Assembly: GCF_902459695.1 (NCBI RefSeq)
Contig: NZ_CABPRZ010000022.1
Location: forward strand, 31,158-95,157
DNA: 64,000 nucleotides
Source of the DNA: Pandoraea terrae
GTDB lineage: Bacteria > Pseudomonadota > Gammaproteobacteria > Burkholderiales > Burkholderiaceae
Reading direction: 5' to 3'
The position numbers and the translations under genes are program-made. Below the pieces are notes generated by a model. It did no database searches, had not been told where the DNA came from, and was given only the letters and a program-made list of their open reading frames with translations. Below are positions 37,837 to 46,033 of this stretch, piece by piece (within the stretch, counting starts at the first letter, position 1; the number at the start of each line of letters is the position of its first letter).

Positions 37837-37973
37837 TATCCGGCCGGTTCGCTCTCGCCGCACGCGCCGAGGGCGCCGTCTCTTAGCCTGCCTTGCCATT
37901 CCCACGGCCGCTCCGTACACTGCCGCGAGTTTTCCTATCCATCCCGCTTCAAAAACCATCAGGAGAAAATCAC

Positions 37974-39281
37974 ATGGCGGAGGGTTATTTCCCGGCGTGG
38001 CGCCGAACGACCGGTGCGTCGAACGGCATCGTCGCGCCCGATGAGCGGCTGGGCTGGCCGCAGACCGTCGCAATGGGCGTGCAGCACGTCGTCGCAATGT
38101 TCGGCTCGACGGTCCTCGCGCCGCTGCTGATGGGCTTCGATCCGAATCTCGCGATCCTGATGTCCGGCATCGGCACGCTGTTGTTCTTCGTGCTCGTGGG
38201 CGGACGCATTCCCAGTTACCTCGGCTCCAGTTTCTCGTTCATCGGTCTCGTCATTTCAGTGACCGGTTACGCGGGCGGCGGCATAAACGCCAACATCCCC
38301 GTCGCGCTCGGCGGGATCATCGCTTGCGGCGTCGTCTACGCCATCATCGGACTGATTGTGATGGCCGTCGGCACGCGCTGGATCGAAACGCTGATGCCGC
38401 CGGTGGTCACCGGAGCGGTGGTGGCCGTCATCGGACTGAACCTTGCGCCCGTCGCGGTCAAGGGCGTATCGGGCAGCAACTTCGACACGTGGATGGCACT
38501 TGCGACCGTCCTGTGCGTTGGCATCGTGGCGGTGTTCGCGCACGGCATGGTGCAGCGCCTGCTGATTCTCGTCGGGCTGGTGCTGGCGTATGCGCTGTAT
38601 GCAGTCCTGACAAACGGCATGGGGATGGCCAGGCCGATCGACTTTTCGATCGTGGCCAACGCCGCCTGGTTCGGCATGCCGCATTTTTCGGCACCGGTCT
38701 TCAAGCCTCAGGCGATGGTGCTGCTTGCGCCGATCGCGATCATTCTCGTGGCCGAGAATCTGGGGCACATCAAGGCCGTGTCGGCCATGACGGGGCAGAA
38801 TCTCGATCGCTACATGGGACGCGCATTTGTCGGCGACGGCATTGCGACCATCGTGTCGGGCAGTGTTGGCGGGACTGGCGTGACGACCTATGCGGAAAAT
38901 ATCGGCGTGATGGCCGTCACGAAGATCTATTCGACGCTTGTATTTGCCGTCGCGGCGGTGATCGCGCTGCTGCTCGGTTTCTCGCCGAAGTTCGGTGCGG
39001 TGATCCAGACGATCCCGGGCCCCGTGCTCGGCGGTGTGTCGATCGTCGTGTTCGGGTTGATCACGGTGGCCGGCGCGCGCATCTGGGTGCAGAACAAGGT
39101 CGATTTTTCGGACAACCGCAATCTGATCGTCGCCGCCGTGACGCTGGTGCTGGGCGCCGGCGATTTCACGCTGAAGTTCGGCAGCTTTTCGCTGGGCGGC
39201 ATCGGGACGGCCACGTTCGGCGCCATCATCCTGTACGCCTTGCTGCGCGGCCGCGCCAGCTCGGTGCCCGCCGCGATGTAG
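37974..39281 (+). CDS. NCS2 uracil/pyrimidine permease (UraA/RutG-like)
   Basis: 435 residues from the ATG at 37974, with CAGGAG upstream. Family signatures seen include LGWPQTVAMGVQHVVAMFGSTVLAPLL at the start (helix 1), SSFSFIGLV, LVAENLGHIKAV, GGTGVTTYAENIGVMAVT and the GGVSIVVFGLI segment. The AENIG and AENLGH motifs carry the substrate-binding Glu residues. Fourteen helices are expected. It imports uracil or a related pyrimidine with protons; RutG and UraA cannot be separated by eye. Confidence 0.9.
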   Translation: MAEGYFPAWRRTTGASNGIVAPDERLGWPQTVAMGVQHVVAMFGSTVLAPLLMGFDPNLAILMSGIGTLLFFVLVGGRIPSYLGSSFSFIGLVISVTGYAGGGINANIPVALGGIIACGVVYAIIGLIVMAVGTRWIETLMPPVVTGAVVAVIGLNLAPVAVKGVSGSNFDTWMALATVLCVGIVAVFAHGMVQRLLILVGLVLAYALYAVLTNGMGMARPIDFSIVANAAWFGMPHFSAPVFKPQAMVLLAPIAIILVAENLGHIKAVSAMTGQNLDRYMGRAFVGDGIATIVSGSVGGTGVTTYAENIGVMAVTKIYSTLVFAVAAVIALLLGFSPKFGAVIQTIPGPVLGGVSIVVFGLITVAGARIWVQNKVDFSDNRNLIVAAVTLVLGAGDFTLKFGSFSLGGIGTATFGAIILYALLRGRASSVPAAM

Positions 39282-39518
39282 TGTCCGGCGCGCGCCCCAA
39301 CTTCACGTCAATCCGGTGCGCGTGGTAAACTACGCGCTCTCAAGACTTGGCCGTACCCGCGACGGCCGTGCCTGTTCGACTGCGACAGGCCGTCTTGCCG
39401 GCGAATGCCCGGCGCGCCCTTGAGGCGAGCGCCGCGTGCGCGCCCTACGCGGGCCTTCCACTCCAAAAATAATCTCGATTTCGCGCGGGGCAGTGTGGTC
39501 CGCGCCATTGGTCTTTAT

Positions 39519-41111
39519 ATGTCTTTTGAATCGCTCGGCTTGTCCGAGGACATTTTGCGTGCCGTAGCCGACCTCGGCTACACCAGTCCGACTCCCATTC
39601 AGCAACAAGCCATCCCTGCCGTGCTCGGCGGCGGCGATCTGCTCGCCGGCGCGCAAACCGGCACGGGCAAGACCGCCGGCTTCACGCTGCCGATCCTGCA
39701 GCAACTGTCGCACCGGCCGCGTCCATCGGGCAGCAAGCGCGTCGTGCGCGCGCTTGTGCTTACGCCCACGCGCGAACTCGCGGCACAGGTAGAAGAAAGC
39801 GTTACGCAATACGGCAAGTACCTCAAGCTGAACTCCATGACGGTGTTCGGCGGCGTCAGCATGGTGCCCCAGGTCAAGCAACTCTCGCGCGGTGTCGATA
39901 TTCTCGTCGCCACGCCGGGCCGTTTGCTCGACCACATGCAGCAAAAGACGATCGATCTGTCGCACGTCGAGATCCTGGTGCTCGACGAAGCCGACCGCAT
40001 GCTCGACATGGGCTTCATCCGCGACATCAAGAAGGTGCTCGCGGTACTGCCCGCGCATCGTCAGAACCTGTTGTTCTCGGCGACGTTCTCGGATGAGATC
40101 AAGCAATTGGCCGACGGTCTGCTCAAGTCGCCGGCGCTGATCGAAGTCGCCCGCCGCAACACGACGGCGGAAACCGTCGCGCAGAAGATCCACCCGGTCG
40201 ATCGTGATCGCAAGCGTGAGTTGCTCGAACACTTGATCACGCGCTCGAACTGGTTTCAGGTGCTGGTGTTCACGCGCACGAAACACGGCGCGAACCGTCT
40301 GGCCGAACAGTTGACGAAGGGCGGCATTCCGGCGCTCGCGATTCACGGCAACAAGAGCCAGGGCGCGCGTACGCGTGCGCTCGCCGAGTTCAAGAGCGGT
40401 ACGCTGCAAGTGCTGGTCGCCACGGACATCGCCGCGCGCGGCATCGATATCGACCAACTCCCTCACGTGGTCAACTTCGATCTGCCGGAAGTGGCGGAAG
40501 ATTACGTTCACCGCATCGGCCGCACCGGCCGCGCGGGTGCAAACGGCGAAGCGGTGTCGCTGGTGTGCGTTGACGAACACCAGTTGCTTGCGCAGATCGA
40601 AAAACTGATCAAGCGCACGATCGAGCGCGAAGTCATCGACGGTTTCGTGCCGGATCCGCACGCGGTGGCGCAGCCGATTCGCAAGGCCCCGCAAGGCCAG
40701 GGCCGTGGCCAGGGCGGTGGCCGCAATGCGCCGCCCTCGCGCGCACCGCGTGAATCGCGCGAACCCCGTCAGGGCGGCGCCCAACAAGGACGTGGCCGTA
40801 ACGGCGGCGGCAATGGCGCTGGCAGCGTCGCTGGTGGGCGGGGCGAGGGCGGCGGTAAGGGAGGCGGTAACGGTAGCGGAACTGGCGGCGCGCAAACGCG
40901 CGGTCAACCGCCGCGCCGTTCGGAAGGCGCCCGCACCAGCGCGCCGCGTCCGCATGGCACGCCGGCCGCGCAACCGCAGCGTGAAGGCCGCGAGGGCCGT
41001 GGCGGCAACGACCGCGCAGAACGCGGCGGCCGTGACGCTCGCAGCGCCAATGCCCCCCGCCGCGATGGCGTGGGCGGCGCGCTGCTGATGGGCAAGGCCA
41101 AACGCGGCTAA
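39519..41111 (+). CDS. rhlE: DEAD-box RNA helicase RhlE
   Basis: 530 residues from the ATG at 39519. The helicase motifs run in order: Q motif ([11 protein letters not shown]), [21 protein letters not shown] ([13 protein letters not shown]), [21 protein letters not shown] and [12 protein letters not shown]. After about residue 400 comes a ~130-residue low-complexity tail rich in Gly, Arg, Gln and Ala, ending in [12 protein letters not shown]. RhlE helps ribosome assembly and RNA decay in the cold. A ~237-base leader precedes it. Confidence 0.95.
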   Translation: MSFESLGLSEDILRAVADLGYTSPTPIQQQAIPAVLGGGDLLAGAQTGTGKTAGFTLPILQQLSHRPRPSGSKRVVRALVLTPTRELAAQVEESVTQYGKYLKLNSMTVFGGVSMVPQVKQLSRGVDILVATPGRLLDHMQQKTIDLSHVEILVLDEADRMLDMGFIRDIKKVLAVLPAHRQNLLFSATFSDEIKQLADGLLKSPALIEVARRNTTAETVAQKIHPVDRDRKRELLEHLITRSNWFQVLVFTRTKHGANRLAEQLTKGGIPALAIHGNKSQGARTRALAEFKSGTLQVLVATDIAARGIDIDQLPHVVNFDLPEVAEDYVHRIGRTGRAGANGEAVSLVCVDEHQLLAQIEKLIKRTIEREVIDGFVPDPHAVAQPIRKAPQGQGRGQGGGRNAPPSRAPRESREPRQGGAQQGRGRNGGGNGAGSVAGGRGEGGGKGGGNGSGTGGAQTRGQPPRRSEGARTSAPRPHGTPAAQPQREGREGRGGNDRAERGGRDARSANAPRRDGVGGALLMGKAKRG

Positions 41112-41524
41112 GAGCGGGCGGCGCGCGCCCGTTCCGGTGTGTCCGCGATGCAACGGCGTGACTCGCCGTTGCCGCGGGCATTTGCCTTTCCGCGTTCCAT
41201 CGCCTACAACTCCGATATACCGCTCGCGACATGCGCCCCACAGGCGCAGTGCCGCAAGCCCGGTCCGGCCGCCGTTGCAGGGTCCATGTGCCGGCAATCG
41301 AGAGGCGGGGAAGTGGGGCGGGAAGCGGGGCGGGGAAGCGGGGCGATGAGGCGAAATCAGGCAGTGTCTGCCATTCCCCGGGCCCAACCCGGTAGAATTC
41401 GCATCACGGCGCCCGTCCGTGTCCCTATCCTCCGCTTGCCCACAGGGCGCCCTTCTCCGGCGAAGGCTGTCGCATCCGACGGCGCACGCGCGAAGGACGA
41501 GCGAGCGGTCAGGAGTTGCAAGCA
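41112..41524. other. intergenic region with G-rich tandem repeat
   Basis: 413 bases with no credible gene. Between 41307 and 41345 the plus strand reads as three near-copies of GAAG(T/C)GGGGCGG with four or more runs of G, a candidate G-quadruplex. The rest should hold the promoter for the next gene. Confidence 0.45.
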
Positions 41525-42085
41525 ATGCTGAGAAAAAATCCGCGTGGGGACTACCCCATCGTGCATGAGTCGTCGTTTGTCGATCCCACCGCGATCCTGT
41601 GCGGGCTGGTTATCGTTGGCGAGAACGTGTTCATTGGCCCGTATGCCGTGATTCGCGCCGACGAGGTCGACGAAAATGGCGCCATGGAGCCGGTGGTGAT
41701 TGGCGCCAATTCGAACATTCAGGACGGGGTCGTGATCCACTCGAAAGACGGCGCACGTGTGACGATCGGCGAGAACACGTCGATCGCCCATCGTTCGATC
41801 GTGCACGGACCGTGTGCGATCGGCAATAACGTGTTCATCGGCTTCAATTCCGTACTGTTCAATTGTGTCGTGCACGACGGTGTCGTGGTGCGTCACAACA
41901 GCGTCATCGACGGCCGCGACATTCCGTCGAACTTCTACATTCCGTCCACCACGCACATCAGCCGCGACACGGATCTCTCGACGATCCCGAAGGTGACTGT
42001 CGATGCGCGCGAGTTTTCCGAGTCGGTGTCGCGCACCAACAATGAGTTGGCGCGCGCCTACCGTCGCATCCAGAACGAGTTCTAG
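41525..42085 (+). CDS. gamma-class carbonic anhydrase-like left-handed beta-helix protein
   Basis: 186 residues with hexapeptide repeats forming a left-handed beta helix (VIVGENVFIGPYAVIRAD, VVIGANSNIQDGVVIHS, VTIGENTSIAHRSIVHG). Three zinc-ligand-like histidines lie in VIHS, IAHRSIVHG and the following coil, as in the Cam/CcmM gamma anhydrase family. The ATG at 41525 has AGGAG nine bases upstream. It is followed nine bases later by a parvulin gene, a pairing that also occurs in other proteobacteria. Confidence 0.85.
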   Translation: MLRKNPRGDYPIVHESSFVDPTAILCGLVIVGENVFIGPYAVIRADEVDENGAMEPVVIGANSNIQDGVVIHSKDGARVTIGENTSIAHRSIVHGPCAIGNNVFIGFNSVLFNCVVHDGVVVRHNSVIDGRDIPSNFYIPSTTHISRDTDLSTIPKVTVDAREFSESVSRTNNELARAYRRIQNEF

Positions 42086-42093
42086 GAGTCGTC

Positions 42094-42849
42094 ATGTCTC
42101 TCAGCGTCAACGGTATTGTCATCGACTCGCGCACCCTGGCAGAGGAAATCGACCATCACCGCGACGTCGCCGATCCCGAAATCGCCGCGCAACGTGCGCT
42201 GGTCACGCGTGAGTTGCTGAGGCAGCGCGCCCGCGAACTGAAGTTGCTGGGGGAAACCGCGCTGGGAGACATTTCCGACGAGGCACTTGTCGATGCGTTA
42301 TTTGCGCGCGACGTTCAAGTGCGTCGTCCGACGATGGACGAGTGCCGCGCATATTTCGCCGAACACGCCGCGCAGTTCCGGCAGGGCGATCGTGTGCAGG
42401 CAAGCCATATCCTGTTCGCGCTTTCGGGGGCGGTGCCGTTGGCCGCCACGCTCGCACGTGCGCAGGAAGCGCTCGACGCCGTGCTGGTGGAGCCGGCATT
42501 GTTCGAGGGACTCGCGCGGCGGCTGTCGGACTGCCCATCGGGGCGCGAGGGTGGGAGCCTTGGCATGCTGATGCGCGGCCACAGCGTCGCGCCCGAATTC
42601 GAACTCGTGCTGTTCTCCGGTGACCGACTGGGCATCGTTCCGCGGCTCGTCAATACACGCTACGGATTCCATATCGTGCGTATCGAGCGCCGTGTGAAAG
42701 GACATATGCCGGCCTTCGAGGCCGTGGCCGAACGCATCGCGGCCGAACTCTATCACCAGGCTCGCCAACGTGCGCTGCGTCACTATGTCGCCTTGCTGGC
42801 GGGGGCGGCAGACATCAGCGGTACAGCCGGACCGTCGTTCCTCCAATAG
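42094..42849 (+). CDS. parvulin-type peptidyl-prolyl isomerase (NifM-like)
   Basis: 251 residues, no signal peptide. The N-terminal helical half (SRTLAEEIDHHRDVADPE) resembles NifM/SurA-like chaperone regions. Then comes the parvulin domain: VQASHILFAL, ARRLSDCPSGREGGSLGML, FELVLFSGDRLGIVPRLV and RYGFHIVRI. It catalyses proline isomerisation in the cytoplasm. The gene directly follows the gamma-carbonic anhydrase gene and is likely co-transcribed with it, perhaps as a folding helper. No nif genes are near. Confidence 0.88.
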   Translation: MSLSVNGIVIDSRTLAEEIDHHRDVADPEIAAQRALVTRELLRQRARELKLLGETALGDISDEALVDALFARDVQVRRPTMDECRAYFAEHAAQFRQGDRVQASHILFALSGAVPLAATLARAQEALDAVLVEPALFEGLARRLSDCPSGREGGSLGMLMRGHSVAPEFELVLFSGDRLGIVPRLVNTRYGFHIVRIERRVKGHMPAFEAVAERIAAELYHQARQRALRHYVALLAGAADISGTAGPSFLQ

Positions 42850-42889
42850 GCGGGCGCGGGTTCGCGCTCGCGTTGTTGCGTCACACCGG

Positions 42890-43513
42890 CTACTGTCCCG
42901 CGGGGCGCCCGTACGTCGCCACGAAGGTGGCGCGTGCGATTGTGTGCGCTTCGATTTCCCTCACCAGTTCGCTGGGCGGCAGGTTCATTTCGAACTTGCG
43001 GCCGTCGTTGTCGAGCGCGTAGAGCGTGACGATGTAGTGATGCGCCGCATCGCCGACGGGCGGACAGGGGCCGCGGTAGCCTGCATCGCCGAAGTCGGTC
43101 CGGCCTTCGCGCGCGCCGAGCCTGGTCAGTTCCCCGTGCGAACTTGCGTTCTCCTGGAGCTGCGACGTTTTCGCCGGGATACCGGTGGCGATCCAATGCC
43201 ACCAGCCTTTGCCGCCGCGGGCGTCAGTGTCATACACCGATACGGCGAACGCCCTCGTGCCGGCGGGGGAGTGCTGCCAGGCGAGTGGCGGCGAATGATT
43301 CGCCCCGGTGCAGCCGTAGCGATTGTTGACCAGCGCAGCGGGCAGCGTGCCGCCGTCGGCCACGGTGGGACTCGTCAGGGTGAACTCTGTCGCCGCAGCC
43401 CTGGCGGGCGTCTGCGCGCAAGTCGGGAGCGCCAACGCGCCGCAAAACGCGGCGGCGGCGAGTCCGGTAGCGAATCGGGCGCATGTGCGTGATGCGGTAG
43501 CCGGATCGGTCAT
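42890..43513 (-). CDS. YbhB/YbcL (PEBP/Raf kinase inhibitor-like) exported protein
   Basis: 207 residues from the ATG at 43513, which has AGGAGGTG just upstream. A signal peptide (TGLAAAAFCGALALPTCA) precedes the phosphatidylethanolamine-binding-like fold with FTLTSPTVADGGTLP, GCTGANHSPPLAW, FAVSVYDTDARGGKGWWHW and YRGPCPPVGDAAHHYIVTLYAL. These motifs match bacterial YbhB. The role in bacteria is unclear. It is convergent with the parvulin gene. Confidence 0.88.
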   Translation of the reverse strand: MTDPATASRTCARFATGLAAAAFCGALALPTCAQTPARAAATEFTLTSPTVADGGTLPAALVNNRYGCTGANHSPPLAWQHSPAGTRAFAVSVYDTDARGGKGWWHWIATGIPAKTSQLQENASSHGELTRLGAREGRTDFGDAGYRGPCPPVGDAAHHYIVTLYALDNDGRKFEMNLPPSELVREIEAHTIARATFVATYGRPAGQ

Positions 43514-43530
43514 GACACCTCCTCTTGCCT

Positions 43531-43860
43531 TCAAGCCGTCAGTTCGAGCGTGAGCGTATCGATCGTGAACGAGCCGTCCGGCTGGATCTGGTAGTGGGTG
43601 CGCACGTCGTCTGCCATGGCAATCCATTCGCCGACGGCGTAATTGCGCACATGAGAAGTGTCGCGCAAAACCTCCACGGCTTGCAAATACGTGTCGAGCA
43701 GCGGCTGGCCTGTGGAGACCACGTCGCAGATCACGACCCGGCCGCCCGGCCTGAGCACCCGGCGCATTTCCCGCAATGTTGGGGCTTCATTCGGTGCCGC
43801 CCGTTCGCCGGGGCTCGGCGAACGCTTGCCGTTTCGCGTGTCCGGGCATAACGACGTCAA
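43531..43860 (-). pseudogene. C-terminal remnant of a class I SAM methyltransferase
   Basis: The frame encodes REMRRVLRPGGRVVICDVVS and DTYLQAVEVLRDTSHVRNYAVGEW, the later part of a UbiE-like methyltransferase. The SAM-binding glycine motif and first strands, normally ~100 residues upstream, are absent. The first ~25 codons (MTSLCPDTRNGKRSPSPGERAAPNE) look unrelated. I read it as a 5' truncated gene, though a short expressed protein is not excluded. Confidence 0.6.
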
Positions 43861-43897
43861 GCTCGTGATGTTGCTGGCGCAGCCTGACGAGGACTGA

Positions 43898-44212
43898 TCA
43901 GTCGCCGACGATGCCGTACTCGACCGGGACCTTGACGTAGAAGACCTTCACGTTCTCGGTGCGGAGCGTTTCCATGAAGCGGACCAGCTCGTCGGCGGAA
44001 AGCGCCATCGTCACTTCGACGGGTTGTTCCGCGAGCTCGAAGAAGCGGGCGAGATGCAACCGCCGGCTACGCCCGAAACCTTCCTCGCCCCGCAGCACGG
44101 TGCAGCCAGCGACGCCAAGTTTGCGGGCCGTTTCCACCAGCCAGTCGGCCAGCGGCCGATGCGCATGGTGCTGGGTTTCCTGGAAAAAGAGCGTGAGCTG
44201 ATAGCCTTCCAT
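43898..44212 (-). CDS. DUF190 family protein
   Basis: 104 residues from the ATG at 44212; the longer frame upstream crosses crcB and is not real. It contains LTLFFQETQHHAHRPLADWL, AGCTVLRGEEGFGRSRRLH and a C-terminal VKVFYVKVPVEYG, matching the small PII-like DUF190 proteins. Genes of this family commonly neighbour crcB, as here, which hints at a regulatory role in fluoride or ion handling. No experimental function is known to me. Confidence 0.85.
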   Translation of the reverse strand: MEGYQLTLFFQETQHHAHRPLADWLVETARKLGVAGCTVLRGEEGFGRSRRLHLARFFELAEQPVEVTMALSADELVRFMETLRTENVKVFYVKVPVEYGIVGD

Positions 44213-44256
44213 GACGAACCTCCTTCTCGCCCGGCTTCCCGGGCGGGGACGCGACT

Positions 44257-44652
44257 TCACGTGTGGCGCGGCCATCCCGCGACGAGCGCGACCGTGGCCA
44301 TGCCGAGTATCGTCATGACGAGCGAGCCGATGACGTGCGCGGCGACGGCGCCCACGGCCCAGCCAAAACGGCCGTTCTGGAGCAGTGTGGTGACTTCCGC
44401 GGAAAATGTCGAGAAGGTGGTCAGTCCCCCGAGAAAGCCGGTGATGACGAACAGCCGCCATTCCGCAGGTATTCCGGGCCACTGGCCGAACACTGCGACG
44501 GCCAGGCCGATCATGTAGCCGCCGCCAAGGTTTGCGACAAGCGTGCCGAGCGGCACGGTAGGGAAAAAGGTATTGAGTTGCAGGGCAAGGAACCAGCGCA
44601 GCAACGCGCCTAACGCGGCGCCGGCGCTGATGGCGGCAATCGATGCAAACAT
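44257..44652 (-). CDS. crcB: fluoride ion channel/exporter CrcB (Fluc)
   Basis: 131 residues, four membrane helices. Signatures are [29 protein letters not shown] and the pore-lining [16 protein letters not shown] with the conserved Thr/Phe box. Fluc proteins act as antiparallel dimers that release cytoplasmic fluoride. I searched the upstream region for a fluoride riboswitch and did not see its conserved blocks. It probably shares a transcript with the DUF190 gene 44 bases downstream. Confidence 0.93.
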   Translation of the reverse strand: MFASIAAISAGAALGALLRWFLALQLNTFFPTVPLGTLVANLGGGYMIGLAVAVFGQWPGIPAEWRLFVITGFLGGLTTFSTFSAEVTTLLQNGRFGWAVGAVAAHVIGSLVMTILGMATVALVAGWPRHT

Positions 44653-44757
44653 GCATGATCCTAAGGGTCAACGGGAGCCGCGGGGCGTTCGCGGGGCGTT
44701 TCGAGTGTAGCACGCAGCCATCTGCCGCCGACTGTCTGTCACCGCGGCCTGGTCTGT

Positions 44758-44775
44758 TGTCTAAATTTTTGGACA
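44758..44775. promoter_or_regulatory. 18-base palindrome before pyrE
   Basis: TGTCTAAATTTTTGGACA is a near-perfect inverted repeat (one mismatched pair) in the crcB/pyrE divergent region. A possible -10 (CATAAT) lies shortly downstream on the plus strand. The binding protein is unknown. Confidence 0.4.
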
Positions 44776-44922
44776 AAGCAGGGGTGGGCTGTGGCATAAT
44801 TCCCGGTTAGGCACTTGTCGCGCCGTGTTGTCTATGCGGCCGCCTGTCGGTCCCCCGCGGAGAGCGGCCGGCCGACCCGATCATCCGGTTGCGTCGTCCC
44901 GCAACAAGCAAAGGATCTGTCC

Positions 44923-45612
44923 ATGATAGGCATCGACCGTCAAACGATTTCCGACATCACCGCCAAAATTCTTCTTGAAGTTGGCGCGGTGCATTTCAAC
45001 GCAGAGAAGCCGTATATCTTCACGTCCGGCTGGGCCAGCCCGGTCTACACGGACTGCCGCAAGCTGATTTCGTACCCGCGCGTTCGCCGCACGCTGATGG
45101 ACCTGGCCGAAGCGGTGATCATCCAGGACATCGGCTGCGAGCAGTTCGACACGGTGGCCGGCGGTGAAACGGCCGGCATCCCGTTCGCCGCGTGGATCGC
45201 CGACAAGCTGATGTTGCCGATGCAGTACGTTCGCAAAAAGCCGAAGGGTTTCGGCCGCAACGCGCAGATCGAAGGCGATCTGCCGGAGGGCTCGCGCGTG
45301 TTGCTGGTGGAGGATTTGACGACCGACGGCCGTAGCAAGATCAATTTCTGCAAGGCGTTGCGTGAAGCGGGCGCGAGCGTGAATCACGTGTTCGTGATTT
45401 TCCACTACGACATCTTCCCGGAAAGCCGTCAAGTGCTGAAGGACATCGACGTGAACCTGCATTCGCTGGCCACGTGGTGGGATGTCCTGCGCGTCGCCAA
45501 GGCGCAGAATCACTTCGACACGAAGACGCTCGACGAGGTCGAGAAATTCCTGCATGCACCGGCCGAGTGGTCGGGCAAGCACGGCGGCGCTACGGCGTTC
45601 CCGAAGGACTGA
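44923..45612 (+). CDS. pyrE: orotate phosphoribosyltransferase PyrE
   Basis: 229 residues from the ATG at 44923. The PRPP loop [14 protein letters not shown] is complete, and [18 protein letters not shown] and [17 protein letters not shown] match PyrE. It joins orotate to PRPP to give OMP in pyrimidine synthesis, cytoplasmic. The frame is open upstream of the chosen start but without PyrE similarity. A strong terminator follows. Confidence 0.95.
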   Translation: MIGIDRQTISDITAKILLEVGAVHFNAEKPYIFTSGWASPVYTDCRKLISYPRVRRTLMDLAEAVIIQDIGCEQFDTVAGGETAGIPFAAWIADKLMLPMQYVRKKPKGFGRNAQIEGDLPEGSRVLLVEDLTTDGRSKINFCKALREAGASVNHVFVIFHYDIFPESRQVLKDIDVNLHSLATWWDVLRVAKAQNHFDTKTLDEVEKFLHAPAEWSGKHGGATAFPKD

Positions 45613-45639
45613 GGCCGCGCTTCGCGGTTGAGTTCCGAG

Positions 45640-45668
45640 ACGGCTGTCCTTTGGGGCGGCCGTTTTTT
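45640..45668 (+). terminator. rho-independent terminator after pyrE
   Basis: ACGGCTGTCC, loop TTTG, GGGCGGCCGT: a ten-pair stem allowing G-T pairs, followed directly by six T. Confidence 0.88.
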
Positions 45669-45803
45669 ATCCCGCGTTTTCCCCCCATAGTAAAGCGACC
45701 GCATCCCCTGCGTCGCCAACGCCTGCGAGCCCGCACGCATTGGGCGCTGGGTGTACACTTTGCGTCCTGCGGTACGCCTCGGCGCCCCGCAGGACCCCCG
45801 AAT

Positions 45804-45865
45804 GGCCCAGGGCCTGAAAAGGCCCCGGGCCTCGGGAGCATACGGCAGCGGCATCCCGCTGCCGT
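45804..45865 (+). ncRNA. tandem hairpins in the maeB leader region
   Basis: Hairpin 1 (45804-45831) pairs GGCCC and GGGCCT with AGGCCC and GGGCC around a GAAA tetraloop, with one A/C mismatch. Hairpin 2 (45842-45865) is a perfect ten-pair stem ACGGCAGCGG/CCGCTGCCGT with loop CATC. Neither is followed by T, so they are not terminators. They could be a structured leader or a small RNA. The 421-base gap 45613-46033 holds no other feature except the pyrE terminator. Confidence 0.4.
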
Positions 45866-46033
45866 GCAGCGAAGAATGCCGTCGTCGACACAATCGCCGA
45901 ATCCCTCCGGCCACCTCTTCCAGCCGCTGTACAGCCGTAGCCAGCCGTGAAGTTGCGAGAAACGGCTCGTGCCGGCATGGCGCACCGCGCGTGCGCCTGC
46001 CGGTCGTCGCAATGCATAAACAGGTATGAAAAC

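Noticed and set aside
39330..41525. 731-codon minus-strand frame
   Set aside because: Antisense to rhlE; composition is low complexity and there is no recognisable domain or ribosome site.
44653..44760. fluoride riboswitch before crcB
   Set aside because: The conserved blocks of the crcB RNA motif were not found on the minus strand.
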